This document shows positions 33,212 to 42,268 of a stretch of DNA of 53,042 bases, piece by piece (position 1 is the first letter of the stretch; the number at the start of each line of letters is the position of its first letter). A program made the position numbers and the translations under genes. The notes under the pieces are model-generated. The model was not told where the DNA came from and made no database searches. It worked only from the letters and a program-made list of their open reading frames with translations. The DNA comes from Aquimarina muelleri DSM 19832 (GTDB lineage: Bacteria; Bacteroidota; Bacteroidia; Flavobacteriales; Flavobacteriaceae). The stretch is from assembly GCF_000430665.1 (NCBI RefSeq), contig NZ_AUML01000038.1, forward strand, positions 1-53,042, written 5' to 3'.

Positions 33212-34072
33212 ATGAGAACATCACTAGGATTACTTTTTACACTTCTGATTTTAGGAAATGTATATGGGCAAAAAGAAAAGATTAAAGGCAATAAAATAGT
33301 AAGTACAGAACGTATAGACTTAGAAAGTTTTCATACTATCGAAATTCATGAAGGTTTTGAAGTTACATTAGATGAGAGTAATGACAATCAAGTTAAGATT
33401 GAAGCAGATAGCAATCTACAAGAGGTTATACAGTTGGAAGTTATCGATAGCGTGTTGACTATTACATCCGACAAAGATATACGACGAGCAAAAGCCCTAA
33501 ATATTGAAATTTATTATACCCCAAAATTAAAGAAAATCTCATTATATGATAAAGTAAATATAAGGTCATTATCTCCAGTAAACACTTCAGAACTTATAGT
33601 AAATGCAAATGATAATACCGAAGTCTTTTTAACTGTAGATACAGATAAAATTAACTGTATTGCTAATGGTAAATCTGTTATAGGGTTACATGTAACAGCA
33701 AATGAGGCTATTTATCAAATTAATGAAAATGCGGAGCTAAAAGGAATAATTACTGCAGATACACTTAAAGTAGACTTATATCAAAAGGCCTCTGCAAAAT
33801 TAGAAGGTGAAGTAAAAACAATGGTAGTAAGAGCAGATAGTGATACCGATTTTTATGGCGAAAAATTAAATACTACTACTACATCTTTACTAGCAGAAGG
33901 AGATAGTGATTGTTATATCCTTACCAATCAAGAAATTAATATAGAGGCAAAAGATAAAGCCGAAATATATTTACTTGGTGAACCTCAAATACATATAAAA
34001 AGCTTTACTAATGAAGCCATTTTATATAAAAAAGATATAGATTACTCTCCTAGTCGATTTAAATTAAACTAA
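33212..34072 (+). CDS. Head-GIN (DUF2807) secreted protein
   Basis: A 286-residue protein with a signal peptide (MRTSLGLLFTLLILGNVYG). The DUF2807 domain follows: IDLESFHTIEIHEGFEVTLD near residues 37-57, then beta-helix rungs such as VNIRSLSPVNTSELIVNAND, IITADTLKVDL and AEGDSDCYILTN. It lacks the TSGA ladder of the lipoprotein at 29533, so the two are diverged paralogues with different rung sequences. It is monocistronic, facing trxB across a shared terminator. Confidence 0.82.
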   Translation: MRTSLGLLFTLLILGNVYGQKEKIKGNKIVSTERIDLESFHTIEIHEGFEVTLDESNDNQVKIEADSNLQEVIQLEVIDSVLTITSDKDIRRAKALNIEIYYTPKLKKISLYDKVNIRSLSPVNTSELIVNANDNTEVFLTVDTDKINCIANGKSVIGLHVTANEAIYQINENAELKGIITADTLKVDLYQKASAKLEGEVKTMVVRADSDTDFYGEKLNTTTTSLLAEGDSDCYILTNQEINIEAKDKAEIYLLGEPQIHIKSFTNEAILYKKDIDYSPSRFKLN

Positions 34073-34074
34073 AA

Positions 34075-34104
34075 AAAAATCCTGCTAAAAAGCAGGATTT
34101 TTTT
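34075..34104. terminator. Bidirectional terminator between the head-GIN gene and trxB
   Basis: AAATCCTGCT at 34077-34086, loop AAAA, then AGCAGGATTT with A runs before it and T runs after it, so it can work on both strands. Confidence 0.85.
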
Positions 34105-34124
34105 AATCTGTATACTATTATGTT

Positions 34125-35093
34125 TTAAGCTGAAACTTCTTCTCCTGTTTCGATAGTTGCCAGATACCGTTCTGCATCCAGAGCAGCCATACACCCTGTT
34201 CCTGCAGCAGTAACTGCTTGTCTATATTCTTTATCCTGTACATCTCCTGAAGCAAACACTCCTGGCAAATTGGTTCTTGTTGATTTACCTTCGGTTATCA
34301 GGTATCCGGTTTCATCCATATCTAATTGCCCTTTAAAGATATCGGTATTAGGTTTGTGACCAATAGCAATAAATAATCCTGTAATTTCTATTTCGGTTTT
34401 ATCGCCTGTTTGGTTATTTACCATTCGCAATCCTTCTACTACCTGATCTCCTAAAACCTCATCTACCTCTGTATTATATAACACTTTAAGATTTGAGGTG
34501 TTATTTACTCTATGTTGCATAGCCTTAGATGCTCTCATATGGTCTTTACGTACCAGCATAGTAACATTAGAACATATATTAGAAAGATATGTAGCTTCTT
34601 CTGCAGCGGTATCCCCTGCTCCAACAATTGCTACATCTTGATTTTTATAGAAAAAACCATCACAAACTGCACATGCAGAAACACCACCACCTCTTAGTTT
34701 TTGTTCACTAGGTAATCCTAAATATTTTGCAGTAGCTCCTGTAGAGATAATCACGGTTTCTGCTTCAATTTGGGTTGTATTATCCACAGTAACTTTATGA
34801 ATTCCTCCAACTATTTTACTAAATTCAACTGCGGTGACCATCCCGATACGTACTTCTGTACCAAAACGTTCTGCTTGTTGTTGTAATTGTACCATCATTG
34901 TTGGTCCATCTATTCCTTCTGGATATCCAGGAAAATTATCCACTTCTGTTGTAGTTGTTAATTGTCCTCCTGGTTCCATTCCTGTATACATAACTGGCTT
35001 AAGATCTGCTCTTGCTGCATATATTGCTGCTGTATACCCTGCTGGTCCAGAACCTATAATAAGACATTTTATTCTTTCTATTGTGTCAGACAT
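34125..35093 (-). CDS. trxB: Thioredoxin reductase
   Basis: A 322-residue FAD- and NADPH-dependent enzyme that reduces thioredoxin. It has FAD-binding GSGPAG (residues 15-20), PGGQLTTTTEVDNFPG, the redox motif CAVC at 141-144 before DGFF, the NADPH-binding GAGDTAAEEA and the terminal GVFASGDVQDKEYRQAVTAA. Length and motifs are standard for bacterial low-molecular-weight TrxB. It is monocistronic. Confidence 0.95.
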   Translation of the reverse strand: MSDTIERIKCLIIGSGPAGYTAAIYAARADLKPVMYTGMEPGGQLTTTTEVDNFPGYPEGIDGPTMMVQLQQQAERFGTEVRIGMVTAVEFSKIVGGIHKVTVDNTTQIEAETVIISTGATAKYLGLPSEQKLRGGGVSACAVCDGFFYKNQDVAIVGAGDTAAEEATYLSNICSNVTMLVRKDHMRASKAMQHRVNNTSNLKVLYNTEVDEVLGDQVVEGLRMVNNQTGDKTEIEITGLFIAIGHKPNTDIFKGQLDMDETGYLITEGKSTRTNLPGVFASGDVQDKEYRQAVTAAGTGCMAALDAERYLATIETGEEVSA

Positions 35094-35459
35094 GATTGTT
35101 TCATTTTATGTAGTGTAAAAGTAGCAATTTGGTCATAAACCTTACAGTAAAATTATTAAGAATTGTTATTATCCTATAAAAATTATAGATAGAGCATCGT
35201 TTGTTTAAAACATAAAATGATATATTGTTAGTTCTTCTTTTAAATCAGCTATCTCGCAGCAAGTTTATAAGGTCTGTTTTTGAAAACACCTTGTGTTTTA
35301 GAAATAAAAATCTAGTAATCAAACTCTATATTAGGGATTAAAAAAAAACGCCAGAATAAAATATTTGACGTTTTTTAAAGGCTTTAGTTTTGCTCTATTA
35401 TTGTATTTATTTAAAACATGTTGTTTTCTTAATGTTCTTAAAAACTATAAATTTATAAC
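35094..35459. other. 366-base intergenic region upstream of trxB
   Basis: It contains the trxB leader (TACTTTTA, a near -7 box on the minus strand), a diverged copy of the dispersed repeat at 35241-35343, and at 35341-35376 a weak A8-CG...CG-T6 hairpin that may end the minus-strand lipoprotein transcript. No gene is seen. Confidence 0.55.
35241..35343 (+). repeat. Diverged copy 5 of the dispersed hairpin repeat
   Basis: The order of blocks matches the full repeat: AATCA, ATCTCGCAGCAAG for ATTTCGGAGCAA, AAGGTCTG for GAGGTATG, TTTTTGAAAACA for CTTCCGAAAATA, and at the end AATCAAACTC...TAGGGATTAAAA for GATTAAACTCCACAATGTGG plus ATTAAAA. The hairpin arms no longer pair well, so this looks like a decayed copy. 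The call rests on block order and spacing by eye. Confidence 0.5.
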
Positions 35460-35993
35460 TTAAAGCCCAAATATTTTTGCGTCAATAAAAAATACTGTAT
35501 TTACATCAATCTTATGATCTGAGGTTAAAATTTTATTAGTAACAGTATTTAACCTTAATTTAAACTTATCTTTTTTTATATATTCTTTCAAATCTTTATC
35601 GGTAACATCTAACTTTAAACTTTTGCCTACATCATCCGGAATATTCTCTTTCCATGCTATTTTAGTTTCGGAAAGCCCTTCTGCAGAAATAAAAATATCA
35701 ATAGACTCTAAAAAACTTAAATCCGAATCAGAGGGTGAAGTGAGAATTAAATCTAATTTTTTTAAATTAATTTTTTCTATTAAATCTTTTCGGGTTTTAT
35801 TTACTGCAAATGTGGATTCAGAATTTGTTTCTAGATCTGGTGTAGATATATCTAAAGGTAAATTAACTCCCGTTGAAGATGGAATTACTATTTTTTCTTG
35901 AAACTCCATTTCAAACTGTGTAAGTTTATCTATTTCTTCGCATCCTATAAAAGCTGTTACGATACAAATAAGTATTAAAAATCTATTCTTCAT
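35460..35993 (-). CDS. Lipoprotein of unknown function
   Basis: A 177-residue protein with a lipobox (MKNRFLILICIVTAFIGC, Cys18). The mature part is a beta-rich domain with LPLDISTPDLETNSESTF, LDLILTSPSDSDLSFLESI and a terminal VNTVFFIDAKIFGL. The pattern resembles small flavobacterial lipoproteins that test as beta-sandwiches, but I do not recognise a named family. It is a single gene on the minus strand. Confidence 0.65.
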   Translation of the reverse strand: MKNRFLILICIVTAFIGCEEIDKLTQFEMEFQEKIVIPSSTGVNLPLDISTPDLETNSESTFAVNKTRKDLIEKINLKKLDLILTSPSDSDLSFLESIDIFISAEGLSETKIAWKENIPDDVGKSLKLDVTDKDLKEYIKKDKFKLRLNTVTNKILTSDHKIDVNTVFFIDAKIFGL

Positions 35994-36322
35994 ATTTTTT
36001 TATTAAGTAAGGTTTCAAATAAAATATAGTCCTAATTTATTTTATTCACATTGAATTGGTTATTATAAATATCCGAAATTTTATAATAATAACAAAGAAG
36101 CTCTCTGAAAAGTAATTTTTGATAAAATTTGGTTGAATTAATAATAATTTCTAAAAAACTCTTTGTTTCTTTCTGTAAAGCCTTCTTTTAGAGCTAGTTT
36201 TTAGAAAATTTAAAAAGAGGATGTCTGAAAAAGTCAAACATCCTCTTTATTACATTTTAATTGTTTATAATAATTATTCAGGTTTCGTATGTATACAAAA
36301 AATCAATAATTACAAAAACATT
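35994..36322. other. 329-base intergenic region
   Basis: AT-rich. It contains the terminator at 36214-36248 for the OmpA-like gene and no identifiable gene or promoter. Confidence 0.6.
36214..36248 (-). terminator. Terminator after the OmpA-like gene
   Basis: AAAGAGGATGT at 36214-36224 pairs with ACATCCTCTTT at 36238-36248. Read on the minus strand it is followed by a T-rich run (the complement of TAAAAA). Confidence 0.7.
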
Positions 36323-37147
36323 TTATCCTTTAGAACTGTTTTTCATGTTTTCTTTTACCAGTCCGTAGAACTCATCAAATTTAGGATCTATTATAATCCT
36401 TGTAGAGGTTTCTATGCTTTCTGAACCATATTCACTTTTACCAAGAACGTCCATTCTTTTTGGGTCTACCTTATAATCATTTTGTAATATTCTTACTACT
36501 GCTGATGCTTGTCGAGTACTTAGATCCCAATTATCTTTAATAGACTTGTCTTTAAAATTAAGCGCATTACTATTTCCTTCAACAATAATTTTTAAATCAG
36601 ACTTAGAGTTTAATACATTTGCTAGTTTTTCTAAAAATCCTTTTGCTTTATCTTCAACAGTAACGCTTTTGTCATTGTTTCCAAACAATAAAGTATTAGC
36701 TACAGTAATAATTACTGCTCCATTTTTTACAGCAATCTTACCTTCGCTACCAACAACATTTTTAAAAACAGTTAAAGTTGCCAGTTTAATAGAATCACTT
36801 TTACTTATAGCATCGTTGATGGTATTAATCTGTTTATCTTTTTCCTGAAGACTTGTTAAAGAAGTTTCTAGGTTTTTAGCTTTTTGAGTAGACAATTCTG
36901 TAAAGCTACTCATGTTAGTTAAAAGAGACGCGTTGGTTTCTTTTAAATCTTTTACTTGCATTTGTATAGATTCAACTTGAGATAGCGTAGCTTTTTCTTT
37001 CTTCCTAGAATCGTTAAGCTCTCCTTTAACTGTTTTTAATTCTAGACGTAACTTATCTATCTCTTCAAGAAGATCTTTTTTTTTCTGAGCATGTATAGAT
37101 GCAGTTGAAATAAATAGGGCAAATACTAATAATATTATTTTTCTCAT
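36323..37147 (-). CDS. OmpA-like protein with a coiled-coil N-terminus
   Basis: A 274-residue protein. The signal peptide (MRKIILLVFALFISTASIHA) leads to a long coiled coil (about 22-115, KKKDLLEEIDKLRLELKTVK and following heptads). An OmpA/MotB-type domain comes next (about 145-255: LLFGNNDKSVTVEDKAKGFL, LKIIVEGNSNAL, NWDLSTRQASAVVRIL). OmpA domains bind peptidoglycan, so it likely tethers the outer membrane or a coiled-coil partner to the wall. It shares orientation with the next lipoprotein, 69 bases upstream. Confidence 0.85.
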   Translation of the reverse strand: MRKIILLVFALFISTASIHAQKKKDLLEEIDKLRLELKTVKGELNDSRKKEKATLSQVESIQMQVKDLKETNASLLTNMSSFTELSTQKAKNLETSLTSLQEKDKQINTINDAISKSDSIKLATLTVFKNVVGSEGKIAVKNGAVIITVANTLLFGNNDKSVTVEDKAKGFLEKLANVLNSKSDLKIIVEGNSNALNFKDKSIKDNWDLSTRQASAVVRILQNDYKVDPKRMDVLGKSEYGSESIETSTRIIIDPKFDEFYGLVKENMKNSSKG

Positions 37148-37216
37148 CGATTTTCAATATGATTTGTTGCAATTGCTAAAGTAAAACAATTTTATAAATA
37201 ACAAAGCAACTGTATA

Positions 37217-37645
37217 TTACGACTTTTGTAATAAATCTTTTGCTTTTTTGATACTAGAATTAATTTTATCTCTTAAAGTATTAACTTTGATCTCCTCTTC
37301 TTTAAGCAGTTTCACTTGTTTAGCCATCTCATCTGAAGCTATCGTAACGTCTTTATCTGTAGGAGGAAAAGTATCACTAAAATTACTCATCCAAGTCATC
37401 ATATAATCATACGCATCTTTAATATCTTGTTGTGCTTTTGCATAAGATTGTCCTTGACTGGTCGTGTCTATTTTAGCCTCTAATTCTTTAATAAGACTAC
37501 TCATCTCGCCCATTTTAGGCATAACTTCATCGTGCACATCGATAACATTTTGCATTAACAAATCAAATTCTTGTTCTTCTTTGGATAGTTGATTACAAGA
37601 AATAAATAGTAATAATAAGCTAGTATATAAAAAAGATAATTTCAT
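37217..37645 (-). CDS. Small helical lipoprotein
   Basis: A 142-residue protein with a lipobox (MKLSFLYTSLLLLFISC) and a mature chain that is almost entirely helical, with coiled-coil-like heptads (LMQNVIDVHDEVMPKMGEMS, VKLLKEEEIKVNTLRDKI). A short Asp- and Pro-containing loop (FPPTDKD) breaks it in two. Homologues in flavobacteria are unnamed or labelled viral A-type inclusion protein. It may pair with the coiled-coil OmpA-like protein downstream, based on position. Confidence 0.7.
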   Translation of the reverse strand: MKLSFLYTSLLLLFISCNQLSKEEQEFDLLMQNVIDVHDEVMPKMGEMSSLIKELEAKIDTTSQGQSYAKAQQDIKDAYDYMMTWMSNFSDTFPPTDKDVTIASDEMAKQVKLLKEEEIKVNTLRDKINSSIKKAKDLLQKS

Positions 37646-37692
37646 TATTTTAATTTTTAAAAGTTTTGTTTTATTTATTTTTAAAATGAATT

Positions 37693-37836
37693 CTATTTCA
37701 AAGATATTGGTTTTTCTTTTTCTTGTTGCAATTTAGTTTCTTTGTAATATTCTCCTATTTTATGCATTTTGCGCATTTCTATTAGAATGTAAAAAAGACA
37801 AAATGAAATTGCTGTAATTAAAATATAGGTTAACAT
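37693..37836 (-). CDS. Small membrane protein (47 residues), last gene of the PepSY unit
   Basis: A 47-residue ORF: an N-terminal membrane helix (MLTYILITAISFCLFYILIE) and a charged tail (MRKMHKIGEYYKETKLQQEK). Its start is five bases after the stop of the PepSY gene on the same strand, so co-translation is likely. I do not recognise the family. Its hydrophobicity pattern, charge at the helix end and tight spacing favour a real gene. It could be an accessory to the PepSY protein. Confidence 0.55.
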   Translation of the reverse strand: MLTYILITAISFCLFYILIEMRKMHKIGEYYKETKLQQEKEKPISLK

Positions 37837-37841
37837 AAGGA

Positions 37842-39089
37842 TTATATTTTTCGTGGTTTATTTTTATTTAATAAATATTCTATTCCTATAATAAAGAGAA
37901 GGCTTACCCCAAATAAAGGGAATACTAGTGTAAGAATTACTAATACAATAATAATTCCATATCCTACCGTAAAAGATGTAGGGACTTTAGGTGTTCCCCA
38001 ATTTCCTTTGCGTTTTCTCATTGTATAGGAGAGTAGAGCAGAAATAGACATTATAGTTAATGTAATTGTAGTGCAAAGCATTAACCACCAATTCCAAACT
38101 CCAAATTCCCCTTGATGAAATGCCATTACCCACATTCGCCCTCGCATTAATACTCCTACATCATCCCAATTATTAGATAGTATTTGTTTGCCAGTATACG
38201 CATCAAAATGAATCTTTTTTTGTGTATTTAAGTTTGATGGATTGGTATTATATACACTAAACACACCTTTTTGATCTTTTGGAAAGTCAATGGTTACTAC
38301 TCCAGGAAGTTGAAGGTTTTCTGCCTTAGCTACCATTTGATCTAGTGTTAAAGCGTCTCCTGCTATTTGTGATTTTAAATGATGTCCTTGCCAGGTATCT
38401 GGATAACCAGTATTAGTGATTTTTTGAATTTGCTTAAAACTCTCTCCAAAAGCATCTGTCCAAGGCAGACCACCTGCAAGGATAAGTATCAAAAGTCCAG
38501 AAAACCAAAAACCACTAATAGCGTGCAAATCTCTAAAAAATGTTCTTTTTCCTTCTTTTATTCTAGGTATAAAAAGACCTTTTATTTTCCAGCCTCTTGT
38601 TGGCCACCAAACATATAATCCAGTAAGAATAAGTACTACCATCCAACTAGCTATAAGCTCTATTATTTTTGTTCCAAATTTACCAGTTAATAGCTCCCCA
38701 TGTAGTTTTCGAACTTTAAACATATTGGTGTCTTTTGTAATAATCTCTCCAGAAACTTTACCCGAATATGGATTTACGAACAAACTACTCTTATTTCCGA
38801 ATCTACCAGAGACAAACTCAGTTGCTTGATTTTTGGAAGTAGATACTACCATAGAATTAGGTTTTTTTATAGCATTTGCATTAGCTATTTCCCACTGTTT
38901 TTGAAACGATACTTTGGTATCCTGTATCGTTATTTCTTTAATATGTTTTTGCTTGTTTTTTTCATAATCTCCTTTAAAAAGATATATAGCTCCTGTTATA
39001 GAAAGTATAAGTATAAAAGGAAGAGAAATAAGCCCTGCTATAAAATGCCATTTCCATAACCATTTATTTAATTTTTCATTTTTTTTCAT
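37842..39089 (-). CDS. PepSY-associated membrane protein
   Basis: A 415-residue protein with four or five membrane helices: WHFIAGLISLPFILILSITG (residues 14-34), ELIASWMVVLILTGLYVWWP near 143-163, FRDLHAISGFWFSGLLILIL near 185-205, and two in the C-terminal 90 residues. The intervening periplasmic regions are PepSY-like. Conserved His residues (WHF, HGE, DLHA, AFHQGE) could bind haem or metal. Family members often accompany siderophore TonB receptors and may reduce or release the bound iron. Upstream is such a receptor. Confidence 0.83.
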   Translation of the reverse strand: MKKNEKLNKWLWKWHFIAGLISLPFILILSITGAIYLFKGDYEKNKQKHIKEITIQDTKVSFQKQWEIANANAIKKPNSMVVSTSKNQATEFVSGRFGNKSSLFVNPYSGKVSGEIITKDTNMFKVRKLHGELLTGKFGTKIIELIASWMVVLILTGLYVWWPTRGWKIKGLFIPRIKEGKRTFFRDLHAISGFWFSGLLILILAGGLPWTDAFGESFKQIQKITNTGYPDTWQGHHLKSQIAGDALTLDQMVAKAENLQLPGVVTIDFPKDQKGVFSVYNTNPSNLNTQKKIHFDAYTGKQILSNNWDDVGVLMRGRMWVMAFHQGEFGVWNWWLMLCTTITLTIMSISALLSYTMRKRKGNWGTPKVPTSFTVGYGIIIVLVILTLVFPLFGVSLLFIIGIEYLLNKNKPRKI

Positions 39090-39104
39090 GAGTTTAATAA
39101 AAGT

Positions 39105-39141
39105 AGATCTTATAAGTTTTTAAAAAAAACTTATAAGATCT
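39105..39141 (-). terminator. 16-base inverted repeat between the TonB receptor and the PepSY gene
   Basis: AGATCTTATAAGTTTT at 39105-39120, loop TAAAA, then its perfect complement at 39126-39141, just after the receptor stop. On the minus strand it is followed by no long T run beyond the stem, so partial termination or mRNA end protection is likely, which would separate receptor and PepSY levels. Confidence 0.7.
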
Positions 39142-39146
39142 GATTA

Positions 39147-41480
39147 CTAGAAATTATACTTTACTCCAAGATGAAAAGTTCTTGGGTTACCGATAGTGAA
39201 ACTGTTTTCTCCTCTAAAAGAATTGAAAGAAGCCCTTGCTGCATATAACGTGTCAAAAACATTAAGTGCATGTCCCCATATTTCAAAACCTTTATAAGTA
39301 ATGGTTGATCTCAAATTAAAAACAGAGTGCCCTTTATAGGTCGCTGTATCAAAGGTATTATCTTCATTATTTATTTGTTTTTCAAAACTAGTATTATATT
39401 TCCCTACCAATTCATGTTCTGCTGTGATACTAAAACCAAAACTGTTTTTAAAGTTCTTTTTATACGTAATTAAAGAAGTCCCAATTAAATTGGGAGCAGT
39501 TTCTCTTTCGGTATTAGAATAATCTACCCCTTTATCGAAAAAATTGATATAACGATGTAGTGCATAACTACCGTTATGCGCTAAAGACAATTCTTTTATA
39601 ACATACCAAGTTATCCCGTATTCTACACCATAAGATCTGGTTTTACCAGCATTAGAGTTAAAGAAATTATCGTCTTTATCTCTCATAGTGATTAACGTAT
39701 TTTGCCCTTCTAAAAGGTAAATGGCAGCATCTACTTTTAATTTTGAAGGTGTCGTAAAATACCCTCCAATCTCATAATTATGATATCTACTTGGCTTAAT
39801 ACCTTGTAATTGATTTCGATTTCGGTATAAGGTAGATACTTGTGGAGGTGTAAATCCCTGAGAGTAGTTTGCATACACTCCTTTTCTAGTATCAAAATTA
39901 TAATTCAGTCCTAATTTTGGAGTTAAGTTATTAAAATTATCTACAGAATCGTCTACTCCAATAATACCATCACTTTGATTATCATAATTATATTCGAAAC
40001 CATCGTAACGTAATGCTACAGTGATTTTTAAGGGATCTATTGGGGATATCTCATATTGAAAGAAACCTGCATAGTTAAATATATCCGCTTTATAATTGAG
40101 AATAAAATCTCCATTGTTTATTTTAAAATATTGGTTTCTGCCTGTTTCTGGATTCACAAAAACATCTATCGTTTCTGCAATATAATCTTGCGGTGAATAG
40201 TCTGCGGTAGCGCCAAAAATCAAAGAAGAACTGGCAAAATTAAAATCTAACTTATGCTGTAACAATCCTACAAAACTTTTAAATTGGTTAGAGTTAATCT
40301 CTCCAGATCCAAAACCAGTTAATTGTCCTTGTTTTCTAAATTGTTTTATTCTATAGGAAGGGATTTGATCCATTCGATTATTTCTGAATAATATATTGAA
40401 TGAAGTTTTGTTTTGATCATTCCAGTATTTATCTAATGTAGTTCTAACTCTAAAATTAATAGCTTCTCTCTCTGTAAAAGTTTGGTCACTTTCATAATTA
40501 CCGCTGTTAAAATCACTATTGCTTAAAGATCCAGACATATCAGATCTATAATCTATAAGGTTAAATACTGTAGTCCATTTAGAGGTAGGATTAATATCAT
40601 AAACAGTTTTAAAAGTGATTGCTAATTTTTCATAATCACTATGCTCTATAGGTCCATTAGAACGCTCTGTGTAGTTACTACCTAGATAAAAACCGAAATT
40701 TTCACTGGTTTGGTCTGAAACTTCAAAATCATAACGATTTAACCCTAAATCATTAATTTGAAAACCAATACTACCTCCTAATTTTTTATATGGATTCTTA
40801 GTAATAAAATTAAAACTTCCACCAATAGCCTCACTACCATAAATACTTGAAGCTGGTCCTTTTAAAACTTCAATACGACCAAAAGCAGTGTTATTCATTT
40901 CTAATAAGGCATTATGATTAAATACCGATGTAGGACGGATTTGCATCCCATCTTCAAGATATAAGAATAAAGCTTTTGTAGATATAGGAGATCGTACTGC
41001 CATAAAATGTTGTTCATTACTGGCTGCTCTAGAGGTAGACATAAATACTCCAGGAACGAGATTTACTAATTGATCGATTCCAAAAGCTTTTGTTTCTTTA
41101 ATTGTTCTTGCACTTATTGATGTTATAGAACCCGGGACTTCGGATCTTTTTTGTATTTCTCTATTAGCAGAAGTAACTATAACTTCTTCTAAAGACACAT
41201 TATCCGTTGTTAACCTTATCGTATTAAAAATGGTTTTCAAGGATAAACTCTCGGTTGTATATCCCAGAAAACTAACCGTTACCTTTGTAGAGTTTTTTAA
41301 ATTAATTTTAAAAAAACCGTCTTTATTACTCATAACTCCATTTGTACTATCTGTATAAGAAACAATAGTTGCTCCAGACAAGGGATTATTAGACTCATCT
41401 ACTATTTTTCCTTCATAAGATCTTTGTGCAGATATAATTTGAGTTATCGTTAATAGTAGGGCATAGATATATATTTTCAT
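39147..41480 (-). CDS. TonB-dependent receptor, siderophore-type
   Basis: About 777 residues from the ATG at 41478-41480, which gives the signal peptide MKIYIYALLLTITQIISA. The longer frame from 41522 is rejected. A CarbopepD_reg-like domain (about 20-100), then EVIVTSANREIQKRSEVPGS and a plug with LVNLVPGVF and VLKGPASSIYGSEAIGG, and a 22-strand barrel ending GVKYNF. The terminal aromatic Phe is canonical. With the downstream PepSY protein it suggests iron-siderophore or another metal ligand uptake. Confidence 0.87.
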   Translation of the reverse strand: MKIYIYALLLTITQIISAQRSYEGKIVDESNNPLSGATIVSYTDSTNGVMSNKDGFFKINLKNSTKVTVSFLGYTTESLSLKTIFNTIRLTTDNVSLEEVIVTSANREIQKRSEVPGSITSISARTIKETKAFGIDQLVNLVPGVFMSTSRAASNEQHFMAVRSPISTKALFLYLEDGMQIRPTSVFNHNALLEMNNTAFGRIEVLKGPASSIYGSEAIGGSFNFITKNPYKKLGGSIGFQINDLGLNRYDFEVSDQTSENFGFYLGSNYTERSNGPIEHSDYEKLAITFKTVYDINPTSKWTTVFNLIDYRSDMSGSLSNSDFNSGNYESDQTFTEREAINFRVRTTLDKYWNDQNKTSFNILFRNNRMDQIPSYRIKQFRKQGQLTGFGSGEINSNQFKSFVGLLQHKLDFNFASSSLIFGATADYSPQDYIAETIDVFVNPETGRNQYFKINNGDFILNYKADIFNYAGFFQYEISPIDPLKITVALRYDGFEYNYDNQSDGIIGVDDSVDNFNNLTPKLGLNYNFDTRKGVYANYSQGFTPPQVSTLYRNRNQLQGIKPSRYHNYEIGGYFTTPSKLKVDAAIYLLEGQNTLITMRDKDDNFFNSNAGKTRSYGVEYGITWYVIKELSLAHNGSYALHRYINFFDKGVDYSNTERETAPNLIGTSLITYKKNFKNSFGFSITAEHELVGKYNTSFEKQINNEDNTFDTATYKGHSVFNLRSTITYKGFEIWGHALNVFDTLYAARASFNSFRGENSFTIGNPRTFHLGVKYNF

Positions 41481-41806
41481 TTTGTATAATGAATTGTAAT
41501 GACAATAGCTTTCTTTAGACATAGCTGCCAGAAAGTTATTGCTACTTTAATATTAAAAAAGATTATTTTTTTTGTCACTACTATTAAATAGGCATAAATG
41601 CTTATTCAATAGCATATCAAACTTAGATTATCGATAATTATTTAATTAGAGGTAAAAATTAAACTTCTCTAACTACTCTGGTTCTCCACGAAAAAAACAG
41701 ACACTTAAACAACTTAAAATAAACAGCGCATAAGTTGTTATGCAAACTGCTAACATCGGAGTTTAACTAACAACATGTAATCCAAATAAAATATATAGTG
41801 TAATTG
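41481..41806. other. 326-base upstream region of the TonB receptor
   Basis: It contains two palindromes: TTATCGATAA at 41628-41637 and GCATAA-GTTG-TTATGC at 41728-41743. Either could be a regulator site or a short hairpin. Neither matches a Fur box clearly, and no gene is seen. Confidence 0.4.
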
Positions 41807-42193
41807 TTAAGAGTTTTTAAACTTAGGAGGAGGATCTATATCTTTAGAAAGTGTTTGTAATTGAAAGTGTTTCAATTTCCAGTTTTTAGTGAATTTTATC
41901 ACCAATGGATTTTTATTTTCTATATTTATATTATTTTCTTGAAAAAAAAGAGGAATAAACGCTTCTGTTATAATAATAGAGTTAGATGTCTTAGACGAAG
42001 ACTCTGTCTTAGTCTTCATTTGACTCATTAAATAACATTTACCGTTACAATTAAGGCTAGGGCGTTCTTTGTTGATACAATATTTTTCTACAATAGCATC
42101 AATATTAAGTTGATAATAAAGCACTGTAGTAACTTGCATAACTGGTCTTATGGCAAAAGAAACAAATAATAATGTAGAGAATAATATTCTCAT
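41807..42193 (-). CDS. Small membrane-anchored Cys-motif protein (CNGKC)
   Basis: A 128-residue protein with an N-terminal hydrophobic segment (ILFSTLLFVSFAIRPVMQVT) and the motif EKYCINKERPSLNCNGKCYL around residues 36-55, giving three Cys in a compact cluster. I recall small flavobacterial proteins with a similar CNGKCYL motif, often near TonB receptors; the role is unassigned. The cluster suggests metal binding or a redox function. It precedes the TonB receptor on the same strand. Confidence 0.72.
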   Translation of the reverse strand: MRILFSTLLFVSFAIRPVMQVTTVLYYQLNIDAIVEKYCINKERPSLNCNGKCYLMSQMKTKTESSSKTSNSIIITEAFIPLFFQENNINIENKNPLVIKFTKNWKLKHFQLQTLSKDIDPPPKFKNS

Positions 42194-42214
42194 TAGTTCA
42201 TACTAAATTTTGTG

Positions 42215-42222
42215 CAAAAGTA
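42215..42222 (-). promoter_or_regulatory. -7 box of the CNGKC gene
   Basis: CAAAAGTA on the plus strand reads TACTTTTG on the minus strand, a perfect TAnnTTTG, 22 bases before the start codon. A TTTG (complement of 42247-42250) lies 24 bases upstream, somewhat far from the usual 19. Confidence 0.55.
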
Positions 42223-42268
42223 CGAATAAGAATTATTGTTCTTTAACAAATTTATATGATATTTGATG

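Noticed and set aside
7131..35343. The repeat family as a CRISPR array
   Set aside because: The copies are far apart, about 105 bases long, internally palindromic and not separated by regular spacers; there are no cas genes.
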